Source of the DNA: Flaviflexus sp. | GTDB lineage: Bacteria > Actinomycetota > Actinomycetes > Actinomycetales > Actinomycetaceae | Length of the DNA: 61,138 nt | Direction: 5' to 3' | Assembly (NCBI GenBank): GCA_030537635.1 | Contig: JAUNVM010000001.1 | Span: 106,109 to 167,246, forward strand | In this document: piece by piece, positions 31,553-41,886 of the stretch | How the letters are laid out: each line of letters starts with the position of its first letter | Position numbering within the stretch: the first letter of the stretch is position 1 | Notes under the pieces: model-generated | What the model saw: the letters and a program-made list of their open reading frames with translations, nothing else | The model's database searches: none | What the model was told of the DNA's origin: nothing | Made by a program: the position numbers and the translations under genes

Positions 31553-34500
31553 TTAGTCGCGCTTGGGCGCGAGATAGAGGGCGCCAAGAGGGGGCAGGCG
31601 CAGGGAGACCGAGTGGGCGCGGCCATTCCACGGCACCTCTTCGGCGGTCACCTGGCCGAGATTGCCCACGCCGGATCCACCGTAGGCTTCGGCGTCCGTG
31701 TTGACGATCTCTTCCCACACCCCGCCAAAGGGCAGGCCCACGCGGTAGTCCTCATGCGGGATGCCAGCGAAGTTGATGATGGCGACGAGCCAGTCCTGCT
31801 CATCTGCCGACTTGCGGACGAAGGACAGGACGTTGTGGTCACCATCGGAGACCTCGATCCACTCAAAGCCGTGGTTGGTGAAATCGTCGGTGAACAGGGC
31901 GGGCCGGGAGGTGTACACCTGGTTGAGGTGGGCGACGAGGGCCATGAGGCCATCGTGGTCGGGCTGCTCGGTGAGGTGCCAGTCCAGACCCTTCGCCTCG
32001 TTCCACTCCTCGATCTGGCCGAATTCCTGCCCCATGAACAGCAGCTGCTTGCCCGGGTGCGCCCACTGGTAGGCGAACAGGGCTCGCATGCCAGCCAGCT
32101 TCTGCCAGTGATCTCCCGGCATCTTCCGGTACAGCGATCCCTTGCCGTGGACGACCTCGTCGTGGGAGATCGGCAGGAGGAACTGCTCGGAGAAGGCGTA
32201 GACGAGGGAGAAGGTGATCTCCCCGTGGTGGTAGCGGCGGTTGATCGGCTCCTCGGCCAGGTAGTGCAGGGTGTCATTCATCCAGCCCATATTCCACTTG
32301 AGCCCGAAGCCGAGGCCGCCCCCGTCGGTCATGGCGGTGACGCCCGGCCAGGAGGTGGACTCCTCGGCGATCATGAGGATTCCGGGATTGCGCCGGTAGG
32401 CGGTCGCATTGGTTTCCTGCAGGAAGGCGATGGCGTCGAGGTTTTCCCGGCCGCCGTAAATATTCGGGGTCCACTGCCCGGCCTCGCGCGAGTAGTCGAG
32501 GTAGAGCATGGAGGCGACGGCGTCGACGCGGATGCCATCAATGTGGAATTCCTCGAGCCAATACAGGGCGTTGGCGACGAGGAAGTTGCGCACCTCGCGG
32601 CGCCCGTAGTTGAACACGTAGGTGCCCCAGTCGGGATGCTCGCCGCGCAGCGGATCCGGATCCTCGTACAGCGGGGTGCCATCGAAGCGGGCAAGCGCCC
32701 AGGAATCCTTGGGGAAGTGGGCGGGCACCCAGTCCATGATGACGCCGATGCCGGCCTTGTGCAGCTCGTTGACGAGATAGCGGAACTCGTCGGGGGAGCC
32801 AAACCGGGAGGTGGGCGCATAGTAGGAGGTCACCTGGTAGCCCCACGAGCCGCCGAAGGGATGCTCGGCCACCGGCATGAACTCGACGTGGGTGAAGCCG
32901 AGGTACTTGACGTGGCCGATGAGCTGGGCGGCCAGCTCCTTGAAATTGAGCCCCTGACGCCACGAGGCCAGATGCACCTCGTAGACGGAGATGGGCCCGG
33001 TGAGCGGGTCGGTGTCCCGGCGCTCACCCATCCACTGCCCGTCCTCCCAGGCATAGTCGGAATCGGTGATGATCGAGGCGGTCGAGGGCGGAATCTCGGT
33101 GCGTCGGGCCATCGGATCGGCCTTCTGGTGCCACGAGCCGTCCTGGTACTGGATCTCGAACTTGTAGCGGTCTCCGCAGCTCGCCCCGGGCAAGAACAGT
33201 TCCCACACGCCCGAGGAACCCAGTGTGCGCATGGCGGACGACCGCCCATCCCACTGGTTGAAGTCGCCCACCACGCGCACCGCCCGAGCGTTCGGCGCCC
33301 ATACCGAGAAGGCCGTGCCATCGACGTCGCCGAGGACGGACTCGTAATGCTTAACGTGAGCGCCGAGCACCCGCCACAGCTCCTCGTGGCGGCCCTCGCC
33401 GAACAGGTAGAGGTCGAGTTCGCCCACGGTGGGCAAGAACCGGTAGGGATCATCGGTGAGTGCTTCCACCTGCTCCGAATAGCGGGCGAGCACTCGATAG
33501 TCCGGCACGGTTTCAGCCGCGAGGGTGGCGCGCCAGATGCCGCCGTACTCGTGCTCGGCCTCAACGTCTCCGGCTTCGGTGCGAATCGTCACGGTCTCGG
33601 CGAGATGGCGCACAACGCGGATGGTGACCTTACCATCGCTCATGTGCGGGCCAAGAACGTCATGCGGGGCGTGATAACGGCCCTCGGCAACCGCCGCAAG
33701 CACTTCGGTGGGCACGGCGGGAACGGGCGGTGTGGGGGACATCTCGTCTTCCTTTGTGGTCACTCCCGCACCGACATCATCGCCGGACGGGGAGGCGGCT
33801 GCCGCCGCATCGGTCGTGGGTGCGGCCGCAGCTGCAGGCCGCTCCTCGCTGGGCTGCGAGGCAAAATCGGTGGGGGCCGAGGAATGGTCCGGGGACTCCT
33901 TGGCCGCTGCGTCCGCTCCGGGACCCGGGGCGAGCTCGGTACCGTCGCCATCCGACATGTCGGCGGTGCGGGCGAGGATGGTGCGCACCCCGGCGAGGGG
34001 AACTCCCACCCAGTCGGGGCGTTGAGAGGTTTCGTAGGAAACCTCGTAGAGGGCCTTGTCCAGCTCGAGGGCATCGAGCAGGCGCGGATGGTGAATCGGG
34101 CCGTAGCCCTCGAGGAAGGCGGCGCGGGCCCGGGCGGCAAAGTCCCTGGCCTCGTCCTCATTCGTGCCCGTGGCGGCCAGGTGGCCGGCCACGTAGTCGA
34201 AGGAGCGGAGCATGCCCGCCACATCGCGCAGGGCCAGGTCCGGCATCTGCCGTTCCGCGAGCGGGCGCAGTGGCTCTCCCTCGAAGTCGAGAAGCACCCA
34301 GCCGCGACCCGGGGTGTCGAGCACCTGACCCAGGTGCAGGTCGCCGTGAATGCGCTGCAGATCGGGCCAGGGCAGCTCGGCCTCGGCCCGGCCGAAGACC
34401 TGTTCGATCCGCTGGGCATCATCCTTGAGCTGAGGAGCATCGTTCATGGCGGTGACGGCCCGGCCCCGCCAGGTGACGGCGAGGCTCGCCCGCTCATCGG

Positions 34501-35227
34501 ATCCGGCCCGCTCGGTGGGCAGCGCCTCTCGCAGATCCGCGTGCACGCGGGCGGTGGCCGCGCCGAGCTCGCGCACCCGATCGAGGTCGGCGTCCAGTCC
34601 GGCCTCGGTGAACACCCGCCAGGCGTCCTCGGAGCCGGGCAGGAATTCCTGGGCGGTGAGCACGTGGCCGGTGCGAGGCCGGCCCTGGGCGAGCCAGGTG
34701 CCGCTGGCCGATCCGAGCGCGGGTGCCACCGCCGGGCAGCCGGCCGCACCGAGTGCCTCGGTCAGCTCCACATCCGGATTCGCCCCATCGTCGAGTACCC
34801 GGAAGATCTTGAGGATAAGCGGAGGCCGGTCGGTAAGCTCATAGATGATCGAGGTGTTGGACTGTTCGCCGACCAGCCGCCTCGATCCGGTGATCTCGGC
34901 GGCGTTGACCTTGCCGATGAGCTCGAGGCAGTCCCCGCGACCGGGAATCCGCGAGGAGGCGGCCGCGAGCAGCGCGGCCCGCCCGGTGGGCAGGGAGGTG
35001 GCATCGTAGGTGAAGCCGGAGGCCGAGGAGATGAGATCGCCCTCGTAGGCATTCTCGGTGGTGAACAGGGGCACGCACATGAGCCCCGCGCCGGCATCGA
35101 CCAGGGCGATCTCGAGATTGCCCTCGTCGGTGAGCAGTGGCCAGGTTCCCCGGATGACCGGCTCGGCCGATCCGGTGAACCAGCGCTGGCCTTCCAGCCA
35201 GGTGGCGAGATCGTCAATGACGGACAT
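31553..35227 (-). CDS. glgB: Maltokinase-glycogen branching enzyme fusion (Mak-GlgB)
   Basis: One 1224-residue open frame. Residues 1-440 are a maltokinase (Pep2/Mak): [13 protein letters not shown] near 120, kinase signature [12 protein letters not shown] near 295, and [11 protein letters not shown]; it makes maltose-1-phosphate from maltose and ATP. Residues about 440-495 are an Ala/Pro/Ser-rich linker. Residues 496-1224 are a complete GH13 branching enzyme: CBM48 domain ([20 protein letters not shown], near 640), nucleophile in [13 protein letters not shown] near 902, acid/base in LMIAEEST near 952, and [14 protein letters not shown]. It adds alpha-1,6 branches to glucan. ATG 35227 is chosen because AAGGAG lies five bases upstream; GTG 35233 is too close. 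TreS-Mak fusions are well known; a Mak-GlgB fusion is less usual. An internal ATG with its own Shine-Dalgarno opens the GlgB part. Confidence 0.93.
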   Translation of the reverse strand: MSVIDDLATWLEGQRWFTGSAEPVIRGTWPLLTDEGNLEIALVDAGAGLMCVPLFTTENAYEGDLISSASGFTYDATSLPTGRAALLAAASSRIPGRGDCLELIGKVNAAEITGSRRLVGEQSNTSIIYELTDRPPLILKIFRVLDDGANPDVELTEALGAAGCPAVAPALGSASGTWLAQGRPRTGHVLTAQEFLPGSEDAWRVFTEAGLDADLDRVRELGAATARVHADLREALPTERAGSDERASLAVTWRGRAVTAMNDAPQLKDDAQRIEQVFGRAEAELPWPDLQRIHGDLHLGQVLDTPGRGWVLLDFEGEPLRPLAERQMPDLALRDVAGMLRSFDYVAGHLAATGTNEDEARDFAARARAAFLEGYGPIHHPRLLDALELDKALYEVSYETSQRPDWVGVPLAGVRTILARTADMSDGDGTELAPGPGADAAAKESPDHSSAPTDFASQPSEERPAAAAAPTTDAAAAASPSGDDVGAGVTTKEDEMSPTPPVPAVPTEVLAAVAEGRYHAPHDVLGPHMSDGKVTIRVVRHLAETVTIRTEAGDVEAEHEYGGIWRATLAAETVPDYRVLARYSEQVEALTDDPYRFLPTVGELDLYLFGEGRHEELWRVLGAHVKHYESVLGDVDGTAFSVWAPNARAVRVVGDFNQWDGRSSAMRTLGSSGVWELFLPGASCGDRYKFEIQYQDGSWHQKADPMARRTEIPPSTASIITDSDYAWEDGQWMGERRDTDPLTGPISVYEVHLASWRQGLNFKELAAQLIGHVKYLGFTHVEFMPVAEHPFGGSWGYQVTSYYAPTSRFGSPDEFRYLVNELHKAGIGVIMDWVPAHFPKDSWALARFDGTPLYEDPDPLRGEHPDWGTYVFNYGRREVRNFLVANALYWLEEFHIDGIRVDAVASMLYLDYSREAGQWTPNIYGGRENLDAIAFLQETNATAYRRNPGILMIAEESTSWPGVTAMTDGGGLGFGLKWNMGWMNDTLHYLAEEPINRRYHHGEITFSLVYAFSEQFLLPISHDEVVHGKGSLYRKMPGDHWQKLAGMRALFAYQWAHPGKQLLFMGQEFGQIEEWNEAKGLDWHLTEQPDHDGLMALVAHLNQVYTSRPALFTDDFTNHGFEWIEVSDGDHNVLSFVRKSADEQDWLVAIINFAGIPHEDYRVGLPFGGVWEEIVNTDAEAYGGSGVGNLGQVTAEEVPWNGRAHSVSLRLPPLGALYLAPKRD
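33740..33755 (-). promoter_or_regulatory. Internal ribosome-binding site and ATG for a free GlgB
   Basis: Inside the fusion, AAAGGAAG (33755-33748) lies five bases before an in-frame ATG (33742) that opens the sequence [15 protein letters not shown], exactly where a stand-alone GlgB would begin. It would yield a 729-residue branching enzyme. Confidence 0.55.
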
Positions 35228-35229
35228 GA

Positions 35230-37023
35230 TCACTCCTTGATGGGCGAGGGAACGGCGGCCGCCTCATGGCGGGGCTCCACCTTCGCGGGCATACCCTCCA
35301 CGGGCGCGGCATGCACCTCGTTGGGGCTGGACAGGGCGAACCAGAAGAAATCGCGCGAGCCCAGCGTCACCGTGTAGTCGGCCCCGGGCTGGATTTGCGG
35401 GAAGCCGGCCCCGCCAAACACGTCGGTGACATGCCAGCCCTCGTAGGTGGCGGGCAGGGAAATGTGGGCGGCGCGGGCCGTGTTGGCGAGGTTCATGACG
35501 CAGAACATGGTCTGCTCCTCATCGAAGCGCAAGAAGGCGAGAACCGCCTCGTTATCGGTGTCCAGCACCTCGAAGTCGCCTCGGCCGAGAACCGGGTATT
35601 GGCGGCGAATGTCGAGCATGCCGCGCACCCAGTGCAGCAGCGAGGCCGGCTGCGCCATCTGCGATTCCACGTTGACCGACTGGTAGTGGTGGACGAGGGA
35701 CTGGATGGGCGGGAGGTAAAGCTTGCCGGCATCGGCCGCCGAGAAGCCCGCATTGCGATCCGGGGTCCACTGCATGGGGGTGCGCACCCCGTCCCGGTCG
35801 GGCAACCAAATATTGTCACCCATGCCGATCTCATCCCCGTAATACAGGCAGGGCGAGCCGGGCAGGGACAGCAGGAGGGCGTGCGCGAGCTCGATCTCCT
35901 TACGGGAGTTGCCGAGCAGGGGAGCGAGCCGGCGGCGAATGCCCACATTGGCTCGCATGCGCGGATCCTCGGCATACCAGCCGTACATGGCGGCGCGCTC
36001 CTCGGTGGACACCATCTCCAAGGTGAGCTCATCGTGATTGCGCAGGAAAGTGCCCCACTGGGCGCCCTCGGGAATCTGCGGGGTGGCGGCGAGGATGTCG
36101 CGAATCGCGGTGGCCCGCTGGGCGCGCAGGGCGTAGAAGATGCGGGGCATGACCGGGAAATGGAAGCACATATGGCATTCCGGATTCTCCTCGGTGCCGT
36201 AGTATTCGACGACGTCCTCCGGCCACTGATTGGCCTCGGCAAGCAGGATCCGGCCCGGGAACTCCTCATCGACCGTGGCCCTCATATGCGCGAGGAAGTC
36301 GTGGGTCTTTTGCAGGTTCTCGCAGTTGGTGCCCTCCTCCTCGTACAGGTAGGGGACGGCGTCGAGGCGGAATCCATCCACCCCGATCCGGCACCAGTAG
36401 CGTACGACGTCGAGGATGGCCTCGCGCACCGCCGGATTCTCGTAGTTGAGGTCCGGCTGATGAGAGAAGAAGCGGTGCCAGAAGTATTGGCGGCGCTCCG
36501 GATCGAAGGTCCAGTTCGAGGACTCGGTGTCGATGAAGATGATGCGAGCATCCGAATAGGCCTCATCGTTATCGGCCCACACGTAGAAATCGCCGTAGGG
36601 ACCATCCGGATTCGAGCGGGAGGACTGGAACCAGGGATGCTGATCGGAGGTGTGGTTGACGACGAGGTCGATGATGATGCGGATGCCGCGAGCATGCGCC
36701 TCGTCCATGAGCTCGATGAAGTCGTCAATCGTGCCGTACTCGGGGGCAATCGCCGTGAAGTTTGAGATGTCATACCCACCATCGCGCATGGGCGAGGGAT
36801 AGAAGGGCGGTAGCCACAGGCAGTCCACCCCGAGCCACTGCAGGTAGTCCAACCGGTCGATGAGGCCGCGCAGATCACCGATACCGGAGCCGGTCGAATC
36901 CCCGAAGGCTCGCAGCAACACCTCGTAGAAGACGGCGGTCTTATGCCAGTTCGGATCCTCGGTGAGGCCGGGGCGGCCAAGCTCCCCAAAGGGCAGGCGG
37001 GCGGGGGGAAGATTAATCGTCAT
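35230..37023 (-). CDS. treS: Trehalose synthase (maltose alpha-D-glucosyltransferase)
   Basis: A 597-residue GH13 enzyme interconverting trehalose and maltose. The TIM-barrel motifs are [14 protein letters not shown] (near 119), [12 protein letters not shown] with nucleophile D221, [13 protein letters not shown] with acid/base E263, and FLRNHDE with the transition-state Asp. There is no fused maltokinase at its C terminus; the kinase is fused to GlgB in the next gene instead. ATG 37023 overlaps the glgE stop (ATGA), and AAGGAG inside its 3' end starts the next gene, so glgE-treS-mak-glgB are coupled. Confidence 0.95.
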   Translation of the reverse strand: MTINLPPARLPFGELGRPGLTEDPNWHKTAVFYEVLLRAFGDSTGSGIGDLRGLIDRLDYLQWLGVDCLWLPPFYPSPMRDGGYDISNFTAIAPEYGTIDDFIELMDEAHARGIRIIIDLVVNHTSDQHPWFQSSRSNPDGPYGDFYVWADNDEAYSDARIIFIDTESSNWTFDPERRQYFWHRFFSHQPDLNYENPAVREAILDVVRYWCRIGVDGFRLDAVPYLYEEEGTNCENLQKTHDFLAHMRATVDEEFPGRILLAEANQWPEDVVEYYGTEENPECHMCFHFPVMPRIFYALRAQRATAIRDILAATPQIPEGAQWGTFLRNHDELTLEMVSTEERAAMYGWYAEDPRMRANVGIRRRLAPLLGNSRKEIELAHALLLSLPGSPCLYYGDEIGMGDNIWLPDRDGVRTPMQWTPDRNAGFSAADAGKLYLPPIQSLVHHYQSVNVESQMAQPASLLHWVRGMLDIRRQYPVLGRGDFEVLDTDNEAVLAFLRFDEEQTMFCVMNLANTARAAHISLPATYEGWHVTDVFGGAGFPQIQPGADYTVTLGSRDFFWFALSSPNEVHAAPVEGMPAKVEPRHEAAAVPSPIKE

Positions 37024-39095
37024 AGCACCCTCACAGACATGATATGGGCGAGTGCGCCGTGCGGATCCAGGCGGACGAACGGCCGCTCATTCCACTGGTA
37101 GACCTCGTCGTTGAGCTCATCGGTGACCTCGATGACCGGGGCGCCGCCCCGGAAGGTGGCGCCAAGGGCTGCGAGGTCAAGATCGATGAGAGCATCGTGG
37201 GTGGCAAACGGGTCGAGGTTGATGACGACAATGACGGTGTCCTCCGCGCCCTCGGAGGCCCGCGAGCGCTTGGAGAAGCACAGGATCTTATCCGAGGTGG
37301 TCGGGTGGATGGTGATGTTGCGCAGCCGGCGCAGGGCGAGGTGGCGGCCGCGAATCTCGTTGAGCTTGGTGAGCAGCTGCGCCATCGGCGCTCCGAGGGA
37401 GAAGTCGCGCGACTTGTACTCGTACTTCTCGTTGTCGATCTGCTCCTCCGCGCCCGGCCGAGGAATGTTCTCCGAGAGCTCATAGCCGGAGTAGATGCCC
37501 CAGGTGGGCGAGCCGGTGGCCGCGAGCACGGCTCGCAGCGCGAAGGCCGGAACCCCGCCCCGGGTCATGAACGGGGTGAGAATATCGTGCGTTGTCGGCC
37601 AGAAGGCCGGCCGGATCCGGTGATCTGACTCAAAGGCCAGCTCGCGCAGATAATCCTCGATCTCGCCCTTCTCATTGCGCCAGGCGAAGTAGGTGTAGGA
37701 CTGGTGGAAGCCAATCGCGCCCAGCGTCTGCATCATCGGCGGGCGGGTAAACGCCTCGGCGAGGAAGATGACGTGCGGGTGGTGGGTGCGGAAATGGGCG
37801 AGTAGGCGGTGCCAGAACGGCAGCGGCTTCGTGTGCGGATTGTCGATCCTGAAGATCGTCACCCCGTGGTTCACCCACAGCTCGAGCATGTCCCGGATGG
37901 CGAGGTAGATGCCCTCGGGATCATTGTCGAAGTTGAGCGGATAGATGTCCTGATACTTCTTCGGCGGATTCTCCGCGTAGGCAATCGAGCCATCGGCGCG
38001 GGTGGTGAACCAGTCGGGATGCTCGGCTACCCAGGGATGATCCGGGGAGCACTGTAGCGCAATATCGAGCGCCACCTCCATGCCCAACTCTTCGGCCCGC
38101 TCCACGAAGCGGTCAAAATCCTCAAAGGTTCCTAGATCGGCGTGAATGGCCTCGTGTCCACCATCGGCCGCGCCAATGCCGTAGGGGGAGCCGGGATCGC
38201 CGGGCTCGGCCACCAGGGTGTTGTTCTTGCCCTTGCGGTTCGTCGAGCCGATCGGGTGAATCGGGGTGAGGTAGATGACGTCAAAGCCCATCTCCGCCAC
38301 CCGATCCAGCTCCGCGCGGGCCGTCTCCAGGGTGCCGGAGACCCACGAGCCATCCTCGCGCTGGAAGCAGCCGGTCGAGCGCGGGAACAGTTCATACCAG
38401 GAGCCCACGAGGGCGCGCTCGCGATCCACATTGACGAGATAGGAGGCCGAGTAGGTCACCATGTCCCGCAGCGGGAACATGGCCAGGGCGGCCTGGACGG
38501 CGGGCGAGGTGCCGACGGCGAAGAGCTCGGCGGGGGGCGTCCGCTTCTTCTTCATCTTTGTCACGGCCTCGCGAAGCGTGGCCCGCTGCTCCGAGCCTCG
38601 CGGCATCTTCTTCATGGCCCGGGTGAGGACGTTAACGCCCTCGTCAATCATGAGGCGAGAGTCCACATCGGCCTCAATCTTCAGCCCGGCATCGTGCTTC
38701 CACGTCGAGTAGGGATCCGACCACGATTCGACATGGAAGGACCACTGGCCTTCCCGGTCCGGGGTCAGCCAGCCCTCGTAACGGTCCAGGCCCGGCCAAA
38801 TATCGACCATGCGGACGCGCTCGTGCTCCCGGCCCTCCGGGTCGGTGAGCACCGCCTCAACGCTCCACGCGTCATGCCCCTCCCGGAAGCATGTGGCGCG
38901 CACCGGGAAGGCCTCCATGACGGTACCCTTGACCGGCCACCTGCCGTCTTCCAGCACCGGAGAGACCTCGGTGATGGGAATCCGGCCAACGGGCGCAAAT
39001 GGCGCACGCTCGGGGCGCTTGGGCAGCGCCGGCTTCGGCGTGCGGCCCTTTTCGGGGGACTTCGAACTGCGGGGGCGAGAGCTAGGAGTGGTCAC
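37020..39095 (-). CDS. glgE: Alpha-1,4-glucan:maltose-1-phosphate maltosyltransferase
   Basis: A 691-residue GH13 subfamily 3 enzyme that extends alpha-glucan using maltose-1-phosphate. The N-terminal extension (residues about 1-40) is basic and Pro/Ser-rich. The glucan-binding N domain follows (RIPITEVSPVLEDGRWPVKG). The catalytic barrel has YLTPIHPIGSTNRKGKNN, nucleophile near D418 in FRIDNPHTKP, acid/base in FLAEAFTRP, and the phosphate/maltose-binding GGHEAIHADLGT. The start is GTG 39095, six bases after a TAGGCT -10 box, so it is probably leaderless. It heads the glgE-treS-mak-glgB operon, whose order is the flow of the pathway. Confidence 0.95.
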   Translation of the reverse strand: MTTPSSRPRSSKSPEKGRTPKPALPKRPERAPFAPVGRIPITEVSPVLEDGRWPVKGTVMEAFPVRATCFREGHDAWSVEAVLTDPEGREHERVRMVDIWPGLDRYEGWLTPDREGQWSFHVESWSDPYSTWKHDAGLKIEADVDSRLMIDEGVNVLTRAMKKMPRGSEQRATLREAVTKMKKKRTPPAELFAVGTSPAVQAALAMFPLRDMVTYSASYLVNVDRERALVGSWYELFPRSTGCFQREDGSWVSGTLETARAELDRVAEMGFDVIYLTPIHPIGSTNRKGKNNTLVAEPGDPGSPYGIGAADGGHEAIHADLGTFEDFDRFVERAEELGMEVALDIALQCSPDHPWVAEHPDWFTTRADGSIAYAENPPKKYQDIYPLNFDNDPEGIYLAIRDMLELWVNHGVTIFRIDNPHTKPLPFWHRLLAHFRTHHPHVIFLAEAFTRPPMMQTLGAIGFHQSYTYFAWRNEKGEIEDYLRELAFESDHRIRPAFWPTTHDILTPFMTRGGVPAFALRAVLAATGSPTWGIYSGYELSENIPRPGAEEQIDNEKYEYKSRDFSLGAPMAQLLTKLNEIRGRHLALRRLRNITIHPTTSDKILCFSKRSRASEGAEDTVIVVINLDPFATHDALIDLDLAALGATFRGGAPVIEVTDELNDEVYQWNERPFVRLDPHGALAHIMSVRVL

Positions 39096-39101
39096 ACCCC
39101 C

Positions 39102-39107
39102 AGCCTA
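39102..39107 (-). promoter_or_regulatory. Probable -10 box of the glgE operon
   Basis: TAGGCT on the minus strand ends six bases before GTG 39095, with only GGGGGT between; a leaderless start. Confidence 0.5.
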
Positions 39108-39270
39108 GCCCGAGTGGGAGCTCAACCACGATCTTTCTCGTCCGTTTTGAGGCTTGAAGGAGGTCCGTGACCATCCTTTGTCCGGGCAGCGGACCCAAAG
39201 TCCTGTCCTGCAGCGATCTGGAACGGTGGCAAGAGACGACACCGCTCCCGCCGCGGTTAGCTGGGGCCCG

Positions 39271-39723
39271 CTAGGGTTCGGCCGGGGCTTGCGCGCACTG
39301 CGAGACGGCGGACAGCACACGAGTCCGATCGGCCTCGGGAATCTGGGCGGTGCCATCCCCACCCTGGATTGCCCTCACCGTCTCCTCGCTGAGCTCGTCG
39401 TAGGTGGCATTGGTGATGCACGCGAAGTAGGAGTCTATCTCGTCCTCGGTCAGCCCGGCCGCGGTGAGGTCCTCGCGGGGCACGACCGCCACGACAAGAT
39501 CCTCCAGGCCTTGGCGAAACTCCGCTCGCCCCTCCTCGCCGCGCTCGGTCCGCCCGTCGTCCCCGGGATCGCCGCCCGGGGAGGAGCTCTCAGCGGGGGC
39601 ATTCGTGGCCGGGGCGCTCGCGGAATCCGCAGCTCCCTCATCGGCCGGGGGCGTGGTGGGCGAGCAGGCGGCCAGTGCGCAGATGAGTGCGCCAAGCGCG
39701 AGCGGAAAACGTGGGCGTGTCAT
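39271..39723 (-). CDS. Small lipoprotein with two conserved cysteines
   Basis: A 150-residue lipoprotein. The ATG at 39723 has GGAGGAGA upstream; the longer open frame further upstream has no support. The lipobox is LAAC (C20). A Ser/Pro/Gly/Asp linker (residues 21-65) leads to a helical-looking domain (EDLTAAGLTEDEIDSYFACI to VLSAVSQCAQ) with one cysteine in each half. The broken gene at 39943-40291 is a clear paralogue. Function unknown. Confidence 0.8.
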   Translation of the reverse strand: MTRPRFPLALGALICALAACSPTTPPADEGAADSASAPATNAPAESSSPGGDPGDDGRTERGEEGRAEFRQGLEDLVVAVVPREDLTAAGLTEDEIDSYFACITNATYDELSEETVRAIQGGDGTAQIPEADRTRVLSAVSQCAQAPAEP

Positions 39724-39862
39724 GTCTCCTCCACTCTCATCGTAGGACAGCCCACACTCGAGCGAACCGCGGCCGCACACGTGGGCAGCCGAACACGTCA
39801 ATGACACGGCGTGGCGGATGCGGGTGGGCACGTGGGCGGCACGTCTGGAACCCGGGGTTGAT

Positions 39863-39902
39863 GCAGCATCACGTGGCATCGCGCAGCAACACGCGGCATC
39901 AG
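39863..39902 (+). repeat. Two adjacent 20-bp imperfect direct repeats
   Basis: 39863-39882 and 39883-39902 match at 16 of 20 positions (GCAGCA.CACG.GGCATC pattern), in the 219-base gap between the two related lipoprotein genes. That gap also has two CACGTGGGC boxes and nothing else recognisable. Confidence 0.55.
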
Positions 39903-39942
39903 GTGGCGGCGCCGTCGGCAGGCGGCCGCGGGACCTGACAGC

Positions 39943-40291
39943 CTAGGGCGTGAAGCTGGACAAGCAGTCCGCGCTGGTCTCGTTGGAGGCCGTCATCTCC
40001 TCCTCCGATAGGGATCCTCCTGGCCGCTGACCCCATCGACGATGGCCTGGACGTTCTCCGCCGAGAACGTCTCCTCAAGATCATCGACCATGCATGCGTC
40101 CGCCTGGTTGATCATCTCTTCATCGTCCTCGATGCTGGATAGATCCATGCCGCTCAGCTTCTCATCCATGGTCTGCTTGACGCCCTCAAGGACCTCGTCC
40201 TTCGACGGTTTTCGGCTCCGCCGCAGCCGGCGAGGCCAAAGGTCATCGCAATCAAGGCGGTCATGACGGCGGTCTTCGTCATCTTCTTCAT
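39943..40291 (-). pseudogene. Small lipoprotein gene broken by two frameshifts
   Basis: ATG 40291 (AAAGAGGA upstream) opens a lipoprotein signal with lipobox LAGC, up to GCGGAE. The frame is then lost at an A4 run (complement of TTTT 40209-40212); the -1 frame continues as KPSKDEVLEGVKQTMDEKL and so on to VSGQEDP. The frame is lost again at a C3 run (complement of GGG 40011-40013); the next -1 frame continues LSEEEMTASNETSADCLSSF and a TAG at 39943. Restoring one base at each run gives 116 residues that align with the lipoprotein at 39271-39723 (ACMVDDLEETFSAENVQAIV against ACITNATYDELSEETVRAIQ) including both cysteines. It is either a young pseudogene or two base-calling errors in short homopolymers. 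Confidence 0.75.
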
Positions 40292-40562
40292 GGCAGTCCT
40301 CTTTCAGTGGTAGATGAGGAAGAGTGTCATGAAGTGGGGAAAGACACCCGATGATTGACCAGATTGCCCCGAGCTCCGAGCGCGCTTGTGCGACCAGGAG
40401 TTTTCCCTTCACGCCGGGAGAGCGTGCAGCCCACCTGGTGGATCTGGGCGGCCCGGTCACCGGGTGCGGGGAATCGGGCGAGGCCGCGAAACAGATCCGG
40501 TCTGCGCGGGTGGCCGTGGCAATGTTGCCTCGGGACGCCCGGTTCTAGCGCGGATATGGGTT
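40292..40562. other. Gene-free stretch before the trpS terminator
   Basis: About 270 bases without a convincing gene. Open frames here on the plus strand lack family features and overlap each other in several frames. It should contain the promoter of the broken lipoprotein gene, but no clear -10 stands out. Confidence 0.5.
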
Positions 40563-40584
40563 AGCCCCCGCCGTGGCGAGGGCT
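40563..40584 (-). terminator. Terminator of trpS
   Basis: On the minus strand AGCCCTCGC pairs with GCGGGGGCT (one T-G wobble) around CACG, about 40 bases after trpS. Core and loop match the tRNA-Arg terminator at 1281-1304. Confidence 0.75.
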
Positions 40585-40623
40585 CACATGATCGCGCAAG
40601 GCGAGCTCGGACAGTGACGCGTC

Positions 40624-41727
40624 CTAGAGGTAGGTCATGGACATGGCCTCGTGGACCTCGCGCAGGGTGTCGGCCGCCTGGTCGCGAGCGCGCTCAATGC
40701 CGCGGGCGAGAGCATTGTCGATGATCGCGGGATCGGCCTCGATCTCGGTGCGACGGGCGCGAATCGGCGCGAACATCTCATTGACGGCCTCGGTGACCTG
40801 CGCCTTGAGGGTGCCCGCCCCACCGTTGCCGATATCCTCGGCCACGGCATTCGGATCGCGACCGGTGGCGAGGGCGAGAATCTCGAGCAGGTTGGCAACC
40901 TCGGGGCGGTGGGCCGGATCGTAGGTGATGTGCCGCTCGGAGTCGGTGACCGCCTTCTTCAGGCGCTTGGCCGTCTCGTCGGGGGTCATGGCGATTTCGA
41001 TGGTGTTGCCGCGCGACTTGCTCATCTTCTGCCCGTCGGTGCCGAGCAGGGACGGGGTTTCGGACAGGAGAGCCTGGGGGCGCGGGAACACCGGACGCTT
41101 GGCTCCCTTGGGCCGGCCGTAGCGCTTGTCGAAGCGCTGGGCGACCACCCGGGTCTGCTCGAGGTGGGGGAGCTGGTCCTTGCCCACGGGCACGATGTTG
41201 GCCTTGCAGAAGAGAATGTCGGCCGCCTGGTGCACGGGATAGGTGAGCAGCAGGCCGGACATGGGTCGGCCGCCGGAGGCCTCGTATTCGGACTTCACCG
41301 TGGGATTGCGCCGCAGCTCGGCGTCGGTGACGAGGGAGAGGAAGGGCAGCATGAGCTCGTTGAGCTCGGGAATCTGCGAATGCGGGAAAATCGTCGCGGT
41401 CTCGGGGTCAATACCCACGGCGAGATAGTCGGTGGCCAGGCCCCGCACCCGGTCTTGCATTTCCCCCACCGAATCCCGGTCGGTGATGACCTGGTAGTCG
41501 GCGATAACGAGCCAGGAGTCAACCCCCGCTTCCTGCAGGGCCACGCGGTTCTTGAGCGAACCAAAGTAGTGGCCCAGGTGCAGTCGGCCGGTGGGGCGAT
41601 CGCCGGTGAGCATACGGAAGCGCGACGCATCCTCGGCGATGGCCTCCTTGACCTCGGCGCTGATCTCCTCGGCGCGGCGCAGCGAGGCAGCGTCCATGGA
41701 CGACTCCAGGTTGACGGTCTCAGACAT
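40624..41727 (-). CDS. trpS: Tryptophanyl-tRNA synthetase
   Basis: A cytosolic class I synthetase of 367 residues charging tRNA-Trp. The HIGH motif is HLGH (GRLHLGHYFGSL, near residue 50), KMSKS is in GTDGQKMSKSRGN, and the region PVGKDQLPHLEQTR is characteristic. Residues 1-35 form an extra N-terminal helix compared with the short E. coli-type enzyme. AAGAGAGACGAAGAG lies before the ATG. It is monocistronic, with TACAAT upstream and a terminator downstream. Confidence 0.96.
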   Translation of the reverse strand: MSETVNLESSMDAASLRRAEEISAEVKEAIAEDASRFRMLTGDRPTGRLHLGHYFGSLKNRVALQEAGVDSWLVIADYQVITDRDSVGEMQDRVRGLATDYLAVGIDPETATIFPHSQIPELNELMLPFLSLVTDAELRRNPTVKSEYEASGGRPMSGLLLTYPVHQAADILFCKANIVPVGKDQLPHLEQTRVVAQRFDKRYGRPKGAKRPVFPRPQALLSETPSLLGTDGQKMSKSRGNTIEIAMTPDETAKRLKKAVTDSERHITYDPAHRPEVANLLEILALATGRDPNAVAEDIGNGGAGTLKAQVTEAVNEMFAPIRARRTEIEADPAIIDNALARGIERARDQAADTLREVHEAMSMTYL

Positions 41728-41769
41728 AGTCTCTTCGTCTCTCTTGACTCAAGGGGCAGATGCCCTCAC

Positions 41770-41775
41770 ATTGTA
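41770..41775 (-). promoter_or_regulatory. Probable -10 box of trpS
   Basis: TACAAT on the minus strand, 42 bases before the trpS ATG, within the 159-base gap to glgX. No T-box or attenuator-like peptide is apparent in the leader. Confidence 0.45.
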
Positions 41776-41886
41776 GAACTTTCGTGCCGCCTGCTCGACG
41801 TGCGCTCAATCATCCGGTGGATGCCCCCGTCATTCGCGCCCCAAACGCGCCGTCCTCCGTGGGTCTCAAAGGAGGGGAGGGGCGAG

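Noticed and set aside
31541..35377. A 1278-codon open frame antisense to the maltokinase-GlgB gene, longer than the gene itself
   Set aside because: It mirrors the real gene in a GC-rich genome. Its translation is low-complexity Gly/Val/His/Arg with no domain, while the minus strand carries all catalytic motifs of two enzymes.
40005..40215. Programmed -1 frameshifting in the small lipoprotein gene
   Set aside because: Both runs are too short for a classical slippery heptamer, and two successive programmed shifts in 116 codons would be extraordinary. Mutation or base-calling error is simpler.
40351..40724. Overlapping plus-strand open frames between the broken lipoprotein gene and trpS
   Set aside because: Three frames are open over the same bases, none has a ribosome-binding site or family features, and they run across the trpS terminator.
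41728..41770. T-box or peptide attenuator in the trpS leader
   Set aside because: The leader is only about 40 bases, with a four-base-pair hairpin and no tRNA-binding T-box sequence or Trp codons.
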